A stretch of DNA of 64,000 nt. Source: Nitrospira sp. ST-bin5 (GTDB lineage Bacteria; Nitrospirota; Nitrospiria; Nitrospirales; Nitrospiraceae). The position numbers and the translations under genes were made by a program. Of this stretch, positions 34,115-42,622 are shown in pieces; position 1 is the first letter of the stretch; each line of letters begins with the position of its first letter. The notes below the pieces were generated by a model. That model did no database searches and was not told the origin of the DNA. It worked only from the letters and a program-made list of their open reading frames with translations. The stretch lies in NCBI GenBank assembly GCA_002083555.1, contig MSXN01000012.1, positions 1 through 64,000 on the forward strand, read 5' to 3'.

Positions 34115-35152
34115 ATGCCCGATCATCAAACCCCATGTGAAGCAGCGCTCCTCGCCGGGAAATGGAACCTTGCCGAGCAAGAGGCCCTCGCCTGGGCACG
34201 TCATCTCCCGGAAGGGAGAGAGAAAGATCCACGCCCGCATTTTGCGCTGAACGCCGTGCATCTTGTGCGCGGGCAGTTCGCCGAGGCCTGGCAGGCGCAT
34301 GCCCGCTGCCTGCACGAGGCCGAGGATATTGCCGAGGTGAAGCAGTGGGTGGAAACCTTCGCCGGGCGGCAGCAGGACAACGCCCACGCCCATCTGATCA
34401 TGGGACTGTTCCTCGCCCAGTCCGGCGAGTCGGAACAATCCATGAAGTCGTACAAAGAAGCGGCGAAGCTCGCCCCCGAATCGGCCTACCCGCATTACTT
34501 TCTCGCGCAGATCCATGAGCGGGCGAATCACCTCGAAATGGCGATCAAAGAATATCGCGAAGCCGTGCGGCTCGCGCCGGACTATGCCCCGGCCCGCACG
34601 AATCTCGGCGTGGCTTACCAGGAGCAGGGCCGGCTCGAAATGGCCATTCCGCAATATCGCGAAGTCATCAAGCTCAACCCCGAGGATCACATCGCCCACG
34701 CCAATCTCGCCTGCGCGCTCGCGGAGCAGGGCAAGATGGAGCCGGCCGTGCAATCGTACAAGACGGCGTTGAAGCTGAATCCGAAAGACGCCGAAGTTCA
34801 CTTCGCGCTGGGCGGGCTCTATGAAACGCGCGGGCGGTTAGATTTGGCTGAACGGGCCTATCGTGACGCGCAGGAAGCCAATCCCGAGTTCGGGTCGGCG
34901 CACTCGGCGCTCGGCTGGCTCGCGCTCAGAAAGCGGCTATTCCAGGACGCGCAGGAATTATTCAGCCGCGCATTGAAGTGCAACGATGAAGACCCCCGGG
35001 CCTACCACGGCATCGCCGAGCTCTACGCCATCCGCGGAAAACGCCAGAGCGCGATGGAAAACTACACCAAAGCCGTGAAGCACTACCGCGACCCCGAAAT
35101 GCGCAACGCCATCATGAATCAGCTGTTCCAAGAGGGACAAGTACCGGATTAG
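34115..35152 (+). CDS. TPR-repeat protein
   Basis: A 345-residue protein made of tandem tetratricopeptide repeats from about residue 85 to 330, with regular units such as AIKEYREAVRLAPDYAPA and AIPQYREVIKLNPEDHIA. There is no signal peptide. TPR arrays mediate protein-protein contacts. It lies 13 nt after the thyX-like gene and may form a small operon with it. GC content and codon use look like the core chromosome, not the preceding element. Confidence 0.85.
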   Translation: MPDHQTPCEAALLAGKWNLAEQEALAWARHLPEGREKDPRPHFALNAVHLVRGQFAEAWQAHARCLHEAEDIAEVKQWVETFAGRQQDNAHAHLIMGLFLAQSGESEQSMKSYKEAAKLAPESAYPHYFLAQIHERANHLEMAIKEYREAVRLAPDYAPARTNLGVAYQEQGRLEMAIPQYREVIKLNPEDHIAHANLACALAEQGKMEPAVQSYKTALKLNPKDAEVHFALGGLYETRGRLDLAERAYRDAQEANPEFGSAHSALGWLALRKRLFQDAQELFSRALKCNDEDPRAYHGIAELYAIRGKRQSAMENYTKAVKHYRDPEMRNAIMNQLFQEGQVPD

Positions 35153-35259
35153 CAGGATACAAGTTTGTCCCTACTTCTGGAGTGGGTGGGACAAATCCGT
35201 GATTGCCAGAGGGGCGAAATACATTCGCACTGCGTCGGGTTCTACGTCGTTATCATCAA

Positions 35260-36030
35260 ATGACTCGATCACAAAGAATAGAACGTCTCCTCACCGCTAT
35301 TCCTGAACTCTCAGATTACAGGCTCAAACTGATAGATCGTATTGTCGGGGTGTTCTCCCTCCCGCGAGATTATTGGAAAGCTAAAGCTTCAGGGCTCATC
35401 TCCGAGCGCGTACTGGAAGATTTTGGTGATGTGCTGCGTCTCCACCATTGCTTCTCGCGTGAGCCATTTTCAAAGGACAAGCTCGAGTATGCTCTTGAGA
35501 GTGTATTGAAGGCTAGTGGTGAGGACGCAACTCTTGCACCGCGTGGACAGAGAGGTTACGACATACAAATCAACGGCGAGAACTTCTCACTTAAGACCGA
35601 GGCTGCAAAAGCTATTCGGTTGAATACGATTCATATTTCGAAGTTTATGGAACTCGGCGGTGGTCAGTGGGGAGATGATCCCAACGACCTCGTCGGTTTG
35701 AGAGAACAGTTTCTTGGTGCTTTGGGCGGAATTCAGCGGATCCTAATTCTTCGAGCACTAAAGAAGGGAACTCCTGACTATTTTTATGAGTTGGTCGAGA
35801 TCCCCAAGGCGCTTCTTAAGAAAGCAGCTACTGGTCGATTCAAAATGATGAGCGCGAGTAAACAATTTCCAAAGCCCGGTTATTGCTATGTCGAAAAGAA
35901 CGGCGAAAGTCTGTTCAGCTTGTATTTCGATGGGGGAGGTGAAAGAAAGCTACAGATCAAGGGGCTGAGAAAAGACTTATGTGTTGTTCATGCATCGTGG
36001 AAGTTCGTCCCACCTACTGACACCCCGTGA
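35260..36030 (+). CDS. Type II restriction endonuclease, SmaI family
   Basis: A 256-residue enzyme from ATG 35260 (MTRSQRIERLL); the TTG at 35203 gives an extension without similarity. It shares the distinctive SmaI pattern: YDIQINGENFSLKTEAAK (catalytic D...E-x-K-like core), HISKFMELG, YELVEIPKALL, MSASKQFPKPGYCYV, FSLYFDGGGERKLQIK and a VHASWKF end. SmaI cleaves CCCGGG; the same or a related site is expected. The adjacent N4-cytosine methyltransferase fits this. The 3' ends of the two genes overlap convergently by 17 nt. AT-rich codon use suggests recent acquisition. Confidence 0.88.
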   Translation: MTRSQRIERLLTAIPELSDYRLKLIDRIVGVFSLPRDYWKAKASGLISERVLEDFGDVLRLHHCFSREPFSKDKLEYALESVLKASGEDATLAPRGQRGYDIQINGENFSLKTEAAKAIRLNTIHISKFMELGGGQWGDDPNDLVGLREQFLGALGGIQRILILRALKKGTPDYFYELVEIPKALLKKAATGRFKMMSASKQFPKPGYCYVEKNGESLFSLYFDGGGERKLQIKGLRKDLCVVHASWKFVPPTDTP

Positions 36031-36904
36031 ACAACGCGGGTGATGTCCCTCGTAACCTTTGTTTTGCAATATTGATATAGTCTGCCTTCACTTCAATTCC
36101 TACACATCGGCGACCTGTTTCGATCGCTACGATACCGACGGTCCCGCTTCCTAGGAATGGATCGAGTACTAGCCCACCCTTGGGAGATCCTGCGAGAATA
36201 CAGGGACGAACGAGCGCTCGTGGAAACACGGCGAAGTGTGCTTCCTTGCAGGGTTCGGTATTGATTTGCCAGACCGTGCGCTTATTCTTCCGTCCCTTTC
36301 CATCCGCCGTAGGTTCTTTAATGGCTTCCTGATCAAAATAGTAGTTCTCGCTTTTTGAGAACATAAACAGATATTCATGCGAGACTGTTACTCGATCTTT
36401 GACGGACTCCGGCTGGCAATTTGGTTTGTGCCAGATGATGTCAGAACGAAGATACCAGCCGTCACGCTGGAGAGACATAGCCAGCATCCAAGCCACACCA
36501 ATTAAGTCCTTGGGTTTTAATCCATCGGGGGTATCGGGACGATAGGACATCGCTCGTCCTTGATTCTTGCTATCCTTATCCCGCCAACCACGCCCACCGG
36601 AGGTATAGGTATTTGCGATGTTTAACCAAAAGGTCCCATCAGATCTCAGCACACGACGTACTTCCCTAAAACAGGAAACTAAGTTTGAAATGTATTCTTC
36701 AATCGTGTCTTCTGCGCCAATTTGACCATGGTATCCGTAATCTCGCATGCCCCAATATGGCGGTGAAGTCACACAACAATGAATCGTCTCATCGGGTAAG
36801 CAAGACAGCTTATCTCGGACATCTCCGCTAACGATCTGAACCGGCTCACTCTCAGAGCATCGAAGAGGCCACACCGATGAACCATTAACGTATGGGACAC
36901 TCAT
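36014..36904 (-). CDS. N4-cytosine DNA methyltransferase (SmaI/Cfr9I type)
   Basis: A 296-residue beta-class methyltransferase. The catalytic TSPPYWGMRDYG (SPPY at 47-50) precedes the SAM-binding DPFLGSGTVGIVAIE, the order of M.SmaI and M.Cfr9I. S-P-P-Y is the signature of N4-cytosine enzymes. It should protect the cognate CCCGGG-like sites. Its start overlaps the small RHH gene (ATGA), while its end overlaps the endonuclease gene in convergent orientation. Confidence 0.9.
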   Translation of the reverse strand: MSVPYVNGSSVWPLRCSESEPVQIVSGDVRDKLSCLPDETIHCCVTSPPYWGMRDYGYHGQIGAEDTIEEYISNLVSCFREVRRVLRSDGTFWLNIANTYTSGGRGWRDKDSKNQGRAMSYRPDTPDGLKPKDLIGVAWMLAMSLQRDGWYLRSDIIWHKPNCQPESVKDRVTVSHEYLFMFSKSENYYFDQEAIKEPTADGKGRKNKRTVWQINTEPCKEAHFAVFPRALVRPCILAGSPKGGLVLDPFLGSGTVGIVAIETGRRCVGIEVKADYINIAKQRLRGTSPALFTGCQ

Positions 36905-37113
36905 TTCTTTCTCTCGCTAGAATTCGTGGCTTGGCGGTTAGATGCGAAATAACGTGCTGGCTCTTCTTGTACTTTTGCGGTCAATGTTTCGATGATGTAA
37001 GTGTGAAGCGTCTGATCAGATTCGATCGCTTTATACTTTAGAGCCTTATGCAAGGCATCTTCCATCTCAAGAGGAAAAGTCTTGCAGCGCTTTTGTTCGA
37101 CTTTCTGTTTCAT
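36901..37113 (-). CDS. Small ribbon-helix-helix-like protein upstream of the methyltransferase
   Basis: A 70-residue protein. KRCKTFPLEMEDALHKALKY, then KAIESDQTLHTYIIETL follows the strand-helix-helix pattern of Arc/CopG/ParD DNA-binding proteins. It is translationally coupled to the methyltransferase (ATGA), so it may be the controller that keeps methyltransferase expression in balance with the nuclease. Usual R-M controllers are HTH C proteins, so an RHH in this place is less common. The fold is inferred from a short sequence. Confidence 0.6.
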   Translation of the reverse strand: MKQKVEQKRCKTFPLEMEDALHKALKYKAIESDQTLHTYIIETLTAKVQEEPARYFASNRQATNSSERKK

Positions 37114-37271
37114 GGGTCACGAAACTTACCTTAGTAAGTAAGCTAAGTCAATGGTGATAAAGCGGTTGTTTGTGCGGTTATGCATTCTGCAACAATGTCT
37201 GAAAGTCTTCTTTGGTACTGCAGCAGCTCCGGGTTCTAATTCCTTCGATTGCCCGCCAGTCGGGCACGTCT
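37114..37271. other. Upstream region of the R-M controller, no gene
   Basis: It is AT-rich near 37120-37150 (TTACCTTAGTAAGTAAGCTAAG), with the short dyad CTTAGTAAGTAAGCTAAG just before the RHH gene, a possible binding site for that protein. Nothing else is recognisable. Confidence 0.3.
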
Positions 37272-37481
37272 TTAAGGCCGTCCAAGTGCGCGCATGAAAG
37301 CTTCGATGGTCGCGGTGTAGTCGCTAGGGAGACCCAGTTCTTTGTTGATCTCGCCGTGCTTCATATCCACCGGTAGCACCGCGACTCGCCCGCCTAGTTT
37401 GGTAGCCTTCGATGCAAATGGCTGGGCTTGCGGGTAGGCGTTGCTAGGACGTGTTCGGTCGATTTGGCTTCCTCTTTCCGG
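37272..37481 (-). pseudogene. 3' remnant of an unidentified gene
   Basis: The minus-strand frame is open for 69 codons and ends in TAA at 37274-37272. It encodes SKATKLGGRVAVLPVDMKHG, then EINKELGLPSDYTATIEAFM, which has strong protein character, but it begins after an in-frame TAG with no start codon or ribosome-binding site. It reads as the C-terminal end of a lost gene that I cannot name. It lies between the SmaI-type R-M genes and a toxin-antitoxin pair, in an area of gene turnover. Confidence 0.5.
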
Positions 37482-37492
37482 CTAGCCACATC

Positions 37493-37508
37493 ATAGCATA
37501 TTTGCTAT
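37493..37508. promoter_or_regulatory. Operator-like palindrome before toxin-antitoxin pair
   Basis: Perfect ATAGCA-TATT-TGCTAT palindrome ending 10 bp before the toxin ATG. Its position and AT-rich character fit an autoregulatory site for the XRE antitoxin, probably overlapping the promoter -10 (TATACT at 37506-37511). Confidence 0.55.
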
Positions 37509-37518
37509 ACTCTCAAAT

Positions 37519-37863
37519 ATGAGCTGGCGCATCTCTTTCTACAGCGCGGAGCTTCAGGAGGAGATACTTCGACTTCCTGCGGGTTTTGTCGCCCGATTCC
37601 TACGGTACGCTGAGCGGATGGAGATCTACGGTCCTGACCTTGGTATGCCTCATACCCGTGCTATGGGCGATGGGTTGTTCGAGTTGCGGCTCAAAGCTGC
37701 GGAAGGCATTGCCCGAGTGTTCTACTGTACGTTGGTAGGTCGCCGGATTGTCATGCTTCACCAGTTCGTGAAGAAATCCGAGAAGACGCCCCTAAAAGAA
37801 TTAAGGCTTGGGCGTAGCCGAATGAAAGAGGTGAAAGATGCGCAACACTCTGAAAGCCTTTAA
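37519..37863 (+). CDS. RelE/HigB-like (Gp49) toxin
   Basis: A 114-residue member of the phage-derived Gp49-like/HigB superfamily: YAERMEIYGPDLGMPHTRAM, LFELRLKAAEGIARVFYC and HQFVKKSEKTP follow the family pattern, where the basic residues line the mRNA-binding face. Unlike the locus at 672-1009 it is intact. It overlaps the antitoxin by 26 nt. The expected activity is inhibition of translation by mRNA cleavage. Confidence 0.87.
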   Translation: MSWRISFYSAELQEEILRLPAGFVARFLRYAERMEIYGPDLGMPHTRAMGDGLFELRLKAAEGIARVFYCTLVGRRIVMLHQFVKKSEKTPLKELRLGRSRMKEVKDAQHSESL

Positions 37864-38284
37864 AGCCAAGGCACTTGCCCGTCCAGACGTCCGACGCGAA
37901 TACGAAGAACTCAAGGAGGAGTTCGAGCTGCTCGACGAAATCCTGAAAGCGAGAACCGAGGCGGGGCTCACTCAAGCCGAGCTAGCCACACGCATCGGTA
38001 CCACGCAATCGGCGGTGGCTCGTTTGGAAAGTTCAATGGGGAAGCACTCCCCTTCCATCGGCACGCTCCGGCGGTATGCCTCGGCGCTTGGCTATCGACT
38101 CCAAGTCCATTTAGTGAAAGAGAAGGGGCGTACCGGTTTCAAGCAGGAAACGTGCAGTGTGCTGGGCGATGCGGATGCTTTGATAGCCAAAGCACGGGGT
38201 CTTCGACGAACCCCTAAAAGGGTTCGAGTGACGGATCGACTACTCCATTCGCTCAAAGGAAAACGCCATGTGCGGGTAAAGTAG
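37838..38284 (+). CDS. XRE-family antitoxin
   Basis: A 148-residue protein with a helix-turn-helix at about residues 45-95 (TQAELATRIGTTQSAVARLE), preceded by a helical N-terminus (DVRREYEELKEEFELLDEIL) of the HigA/MqsA-like antitoxin type. The C-terminal ~50 basic residues are unusual for this family and may be a second DNA-contact region. It is translated in overlap with the toxin and likely represses the pair through the palindrome at 37493-37508. Confidence 0.85.
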   Translation: MRNTLKAFKAKALARPDVRREYEELKEEFELLDEILKARTEAGLTQAELATRIGTTQSAVARLESSMGKHSPSIGTLRRYASALGYRLQVHLVKEKGRTGFKQETCSVLGDADALIAKARGLRRTPKRVRVTDRLLHSLKGKRHVRVK

Positions 38285-38341
38285 GAAAGCGCGTGAGGTT
38301 AGATTTCAGCGAGATACGCTTCACGAACGACGAGCGACCGA

Positions 38342-38611
38342 TTAAAGCTCGCGGATGGCACCCTGCAAAACCGTAATCTGTGTCACCGGATCGCCGGAGG
38401 ATTTCAGTTCGGTGCGGATCTGATCTTTGAGGTATGAGGAGTAGCCGACGCGGTCGACGAGCAGATCCAGGAAACGTTCGGCGGGCAGCAGGCTCTGGGT
38501 CCGGAGTTCTTCGACCGTGTCGTCGCTGACCGGAATGTAGGTGCTTCCGATGTGGAACACCACGTTGTAGTAACGACCCTTGCCGATGCGTTCGAAGCGT
38601 AAGCCCTTCAT
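38342..38611 (-). CDS. Hypothetical protein, 89 residues
   Basis: The start at 38611 (MKGLRFERIGKGRYYNVVFH) is preferred over 38653. The sequence has a compact alpha/beta pattern (YYNVVFHIGSTYIPVSDDTV) with no catalytic motif, signal peptide or membrane helix. Composition matches the core genome. I do not recognise the family. It stands alone between a toxin-antitoxin pair and a MITE-like repeat. Confidence 0.6.
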   Translation of the reverse strand: MKGLRFERIGKGRYYNVVFHIGSTYIPVSDDTVEELRTQSLLPAERFLDLLVDRVGYSSYLKDQIRTELKSSGDPVTQITVLQGAIREL

Positions 38612-38682
38612 TGCCGTTCCCCTTCCCTCATGCGAGGGGCCCATTCTAGACAAGTCATGGCGCGGAAGACAAGGGCGGCTCA

Positions 38683-38922
38683 GCAGGTTGTTGAGAAAGC
38701 CTGCCAGCGGCGTTCTCGCGACGCTCAGTGGCTCTACGTACCGAGAGTCTACTTGTGGCGAAGTACCTATCCGCTCGCATGTGATCGAAGCGAGCGGGTC
38801 AAGCGAAGCTTGGTATGTACCTCCTCACCCCTTCGCTGGCTGAGGCCTTGCCTGCGGATCGGCGCGTCTTGGCGCGCCGGGGTTGGGCGGGTGAGAACCG
38901 ACAACCTTTCTGAACAACCTGC
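38683..38922. repeat. MITE-like 240-bp element with terminal inverted repeats
   Basis: Ends are GCAGGTTGTTGAGAAAG (38683-38699) and its inverted copy CTTTCTGAACAACCTGC (38906-38922), 16 of 17 bp matching. The interior has no gene but has smaller dyads, e.g. GGCGCG...CGCGCC near 38858-38876. It fills the gap between two core genes. Size, terminal repeats and lack of coding suggest a non-autonomous mobile element or a structured intergenic repeat of this genus. Confidence 0.6.
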
Positions 38923-39012
38923 GAATGCCGGTGAAAGAATCTGTGAGTCTACTCGGGAGGCCAGGGTTCTGCCGTGAGGACGTTGTTTTCCAGCTACCTA
39001 TCAGATGCCCGG

Positions 39013-39354
39013 CTAGGCGCTTTTGGCCTTCTTCCCGAAATATTCCTGACGGCTCACCGACACGTCCGTGACGAACATGACGCCGGAATGCTTTTCAAAC
39101 AGCGGCCGGAGGCCGGAGAGGATCGGCTCGACCTTGTCCTCCGGGACGACGGTCATGATCATCTCAAGACTTTCCTGCTCGCTGAACATGAAGTGCGCTT
39201 CGCGGATGCCATGGTGTCCCTTGCCGGACAAGTTGCCGATGATGGTATAACCGGACGCTTTCACGCGATCCAGCAACTCGGTCACGAAGGCCTGGTGTTC
39301 TCCCGCGACGATCACGCGGATCTCTTTCATCGGATGCAATGTCAACGCGCCCAT
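39013..39354 (-). CDS. PII-like protein associated with carbon uptake
   Basis: A 113-residue ferredoxin-fold protein of the nitrogen-regulatory PII superfamily: KEIRVIVAGEHQAFVTELLD, LEMIMTVVPEDKVEPILSGL and VMFVTDVSVSRQEYF. The classic T-loop tyrosine segment is shortened and different, so it belongs to PII-like regulators rather than GlnB/GlnK. GGGAGG precedes the ATG. It ends the DabA/DabB operon, so it probably binds an adenine nucleotide or bicarbonate-linked signal and adjusts transporter activity; that role is inferred. Confidence 0.75.
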   Translation of the reverse strand: MGALTLHPMKEIRVIVAGEHQAFVTELLDRVKASGYTIIGNLSGKGHHGIREAHFMFSEQESLEMIMTVVPEDKVEPILSGLRPLFEKHSGVMFVTDVSVSRQEYFGKKAKSA

Positions 39355-39400
39355 CTGTGTGTTCCTCCCTTATCTGTGCCCACGTGAGAATGTCCGCTCG

Positions 39401-42400
39401 TTAGAGAGTCCCGTCGATTCGAACCCATTCGCCTGTGGGGCGATACCGATACCATAGCTGGTCATCGGGGTCGAGGGCGACGAGGTGTACCCACTCGTTG
39501 TGATAAAAATGCCGCAAGACTTCGTGCCGTTCGACCAGTTTGTCAATGCGCCCGCGCGGCGCCTCCACGATAGTGAGCAGCCGCATCGGTTCGTGGTAGG
39601 GCACATCGCCGTTCATCACCGTCTGTCTGGCCAATCCCAGCCGGAGGTCGCTCCAGGGGCCCGACATGATCCCGATCCGCCCCACGACGTTATGGTAGAT
39701 CTTGCTGCCGCTGCCGTACACGTCGTTGTCCACGGCGGAAAAATAATGCTCCATGTTGATCCATTGCGCCACGACTTGCGGGCCGGTCAACAACACTTCC
39801 AGGAGACGGCCGTTCGCATCCAGGCGCGCATCGTAGGATTGCAGAAACACCCGTCCTTCGAGGTTGAGCCCTTTGGTCAGCTCCCGGCGCCCGATCACAA
39901 ACGCCGTATTGCTCGAGAGGCCCCACTCCGGCCGGACCTGGCTCCAGTCCACGCTCCGCTGACGCACGTGCGACTCCGCGGCTCGCTCGTCCAGCGGCTG
40001 CTGATTCTCGGGGAAGCGCGCGCACCGTTCCTGGCTCGTCAGGATGGAGGCTTCCTTGAGATCTTCCTGCAACCGGGCCAGGTCCGCGCGATGGGTGGGC
40101 GGCACATCTTCCAAGTCGAAGAGCTGGACCTGGTCGGTCGTCGTATCCATCTGGCCGGCCAAAAAGTGCGTGTCGGACGGAATCACCAGTTTAATTTTGG
40201 CCAGCCGCTCCCGCACTTTTGGATTGTTTGCCATCATCGCGAGGACGCGGGCGTTCGGTTTGCCTTCGTTGCCGCCGCAGGCACCGCAATCCAGGGCCGA
40301 CTCATAGGGATTGTTTTCCGACGTACTGCCGTGGGCGCAAATCAAGACCAGCCGTGCCAGGTTGGTCGTCAGTCCCATCATCCGGAGGGCTGTGTCGACC
40401 GTGAGCGCCTGTTCGTCGAGGGTGAATCCCGTCCGGGTGATCCGTTCTTTCTGACGCGAGGCTGCGCGCGCGGTGAGGTCGTGTTGGCGTCGCAGGATAT
40501 CGACGAGCGTGCGCAGCAGTTCGGGTGTCAGTTCGGCCGGCTTCGCCGCGTCCAGGAGGGACGAATCCAGGTCAGCCTGGCCGTTCAGCGCCTGCTGGCG
40601 CAGGGCTTCGACAAGAGCCGGGGTGATGCGCGAACTGCGCAATCCGCCATGCTCATGCAGCACTTTTCTGACGACGGCGTGGTGCTCGGCCGCCAGCATC
40701 TCCGCGGTCTCGGCCGGAGCCATCTTGTCCACCGTGAGCGTCGTCGCGATGCCCGGCACAAACAGGCGCCGCAACCAGGCGGTCCAGCGTTGATAGAGCG
40801 ACGGCACCAGGGTCTTGCCGAAGATCGGCAGGCCGTAGAACCAGCCGAGCGATTCCACCATGACGTAGGGCGTCACGACGTTTTCTTTCAAATCGTGCAG
40901 CAGCGTATGGCCGGCATGGACCCACTTGGTGCGGGCCTCGTGCTTCGACACTTTGTGATCGAGGTAACTCCTGGGAACTTCCCGCACCTCGTTCTTGGCG
41001 CGCATGATGACGGGAAACTGTTCGGTGTCGTGTTCTTTCCCCCAGGCCCGATAACGGATGAAGGCGGCGAAGAATCCGGCGAAGCCGTAGGTCTCGTGGG
41101 GACCGGTGGATTCCAAATGACGGCGAAACGGCTCGGAGCGCACGTCGATACAATAGACCGATTGTGAATAGGGGCGGTTCGTACCCGGCTGATCCGCCGG
41201 GACGGTGCGCTGTTGCGCCGGAGTCCGCAACTGGGTGAGTAGACGCTGTTGGTAGGCTGCCTCCAAGGCCTTAAGCCACACCGGACCATGGTTCGATTCG
41301 GGGAACGACTCCATCCAATCAAAGAGCTGCTTCAGCGTGGCGTGCGTCGTCTCGGCCAAGACCGCCGGATCCAGTTCCAGCGCGCGCGCCAGTGCCACGA
41401 GCCGCTTGGCGGCGCCGCGGCGCGCGGCAATTTCCTGCCGCGGGACCACCTCGACCGCGTACCGCTCCATCACGCGGCTCCAGCCGTCTCCCTTGTGATG
41501 CCGGAGCCGATCCACTTCCTCGGCATACAGCGCCGGCAGCCGCCCGGCGACCCGCTGTCTCCTCAAATAGTATTCGTCGGGGTGCTCGCGCATATAGGAG
41601 ACGACGGCGTCGTAGCGGCCCTCGATGCCGAGTTCTTCACGGCAGGTTTTTTGAACCAGCTCGCTGGCGTACCAGAGGCGGATGGCAAGAAACTTCACGA
41701 GGCCGACCGGATAGGCTTTCTGCCAGGGATAGTCCCGTTCTTCCGCGCGCCACTTGATAAAGCCGGCCCAGCCCGGCAGCGCGGTCAATTGCAGCGATAA
41801 ATAATCCTGGCGCAGCTCTGACGGAATGCCGAGACGGTCGAGACTCTGGAGCAACGCGTCTTCGGGATAGTCGGGCAGTTGCGCGATCTTTCTCCGGCTG
41901 TCCGCGATGCCGCAGGGCGACCACTCCTGCGCCGCCAGGTCTTTCCAGGCGTGATACAGCCCTTTCTCCCGTCCCGGCATCGGCCAGGTGGCATGGCCTT
42001 CGTCCAGGAAGGCCTCACACCATTTAATGAGTTCGTGGTTGATCTGTTGGACGATCTGCGTCCCGAAGGTGTCGTCGCACCAATGCGATAGCGTGAGCCA
42101 CCGGCCCAGCGCCGCCTGGTCGCCCTCCACGATGAGATGAATCCGTTTGCGGAGATCGGGGAATGTCCACTCGGAAGACAGGCTGGCTGCGACGACGTCG
42201 ATCACGGCTTGCGCGGGATCGTGGAGTTGATCATCCAGCGGTTCCGCCGCAGGCGCACAGAGTCCTTCCGTCAGGCAGGCGCGCAGCACCTCGCCCTGCG
42301 TAATCGGGCGCGAGGCGATCGTGACCTCCCGGTTCAAGACGAGCGGCTGCAAGGCGGCGTCGAGATGGGCGAGCTGGATCCGGCCCGATTTCAGATACTC

Positions 42401-42622
42401 CCGATAGAGCGTGCCGGGGAGATAACTATGCCCTCCCATGAATTGCTTGCCGCGCCGGGCGGTCTCTTCAAACGGGAGATACTCGAGGCTATGCAGGGGA
42501 TTGTGGTGGACGAAGGTCCGCATCGGCCAGTACTGCGCAATCACTTCGCCGGCGAGCTGGACCACACCGCGCAGCTCCATCCGTTTGGATTCGATGTCGA
42601 TCGACGGGTTTATCGGGTCCAT
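39401..42622 (-). CDS. dabA: DabA-type inorganic carbon transporter subunit (DUF2309, MpsB-like)
   Basis: A 1073-residue protein. The ATG at 42622 (MDPINPSIDIESKRMELRGV) is chosen; the 173-codon upstream extension is a shadow of the NuoM-like gene. The zinc site of DabA is visible: YCIDVRSEPFRRH (Cys and Asp, as in beta-carbonic anhydrases), and CAHGSTSENNP ... DCGACGG (His and Cys). JNPLH-like N-terminal HHNPLHSLEYLPFEE is typical. DabA with the NuoL-like DabB forms an energy-coupled CO2-to-bicarbonate pump. It overlaps the NuoM-like gene by 13 nt. Confidence 0.92.
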   Translation of the reverse strand: MDPINPSIDIESKRMELRGVVQLAGEVIAQYWPMRTFVHHNPLHSLEYLPFEETARRGKQFMGGHSYLPGTLYREYLKSGRIQLAHLDAALQPLVLNREVTIASRPITQGEVLRACLTEGLCAPAAEPLDDQLHDPAQAVIDVVAASLSSEWTFPDLRKRIHLIVEGDQAALGRWLTLSHWCDDTFGTQIVQQINHELIKWCEAFLDEGHATWPMPGREKGLYHAWKDLAAQEWSPCGIADSRRKIAQLPDYPEDALLQSLDRLGIPSELRQDYLSLQLTALPGWAGFIKWRAEERDYPWQKAYPVGLVKFLAIRLWYASELVQKTCREELGIEGRYDAVVSYMREHPDEYYLRRQRVAGRLPALYAEEVDRLRHHKGDGWSRVMERYAVEVVPRQEIAARRGAAKRLVALARALELDPAVLAETTHATLKQLFDWMESFPESNHGPVWLKALEAAYQQRLLTQLRTPAQQRTVPADQPGTNRPYSQSVYCIDVRSEPFRRHLESTGPHETYGFAGFFAAFIRYRAWGKEHDTEQFPVIMRAKNEVREVPRSYLDHKVSKHEARTKWVHAGHTLLHDLKENVVTPYVMVESLGWFYGLPIFGKTLVPSLYQRWTAWLRRLFVPGIATTLTVDKMAPAETAEMLAAEHHAVVRKVLHEHGGLRSSRITPALVEALRQQALNGQADLDSSLLDAAKPAELTPELLRTLVDILRRQHDLTARAASRQKERITRTGFTLDEQALTVDTALRMMGLTTNLARLVLICAHGSTSENNPYESALDCGACGGNEGKPNARVLAMMANNPKVRERLAKIKLVIPSDTHFLAGQMDTTTDQVQLFDLEDVPPTHRADLARLQEDLKEASILTSQERCARFPENQQPLDERAAESHVRQRSVDWSQVRPEWGLSSNTAFVIGRRELTKGLNLEGRVFLQSYDARLDANGRLLEVLLTGPQVVAQWINMEHYFSAVDNDVYGSGSKIYHNVVGRIGIMSGPWSDLRLGLARQTVMNGDVPYHEPMRLLTIVEAPRGRIDKLVERHEVLRHFYHNEWVHLVALDPDDQLWYRYRPTGEWVRIDGTL

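Noticed and set aside
13546..38284. CRISPR array or cas genes in the accessory region
   Set aside because: No regularly spaced direct repeats and no Cas-like proteins seen.
39485..41167. 560-codon plus-strand frame opposite dabA
   Set aside because: Shadow frame of the GC-rich dabA gene; rich in Arg, Gln and His, with no motif.
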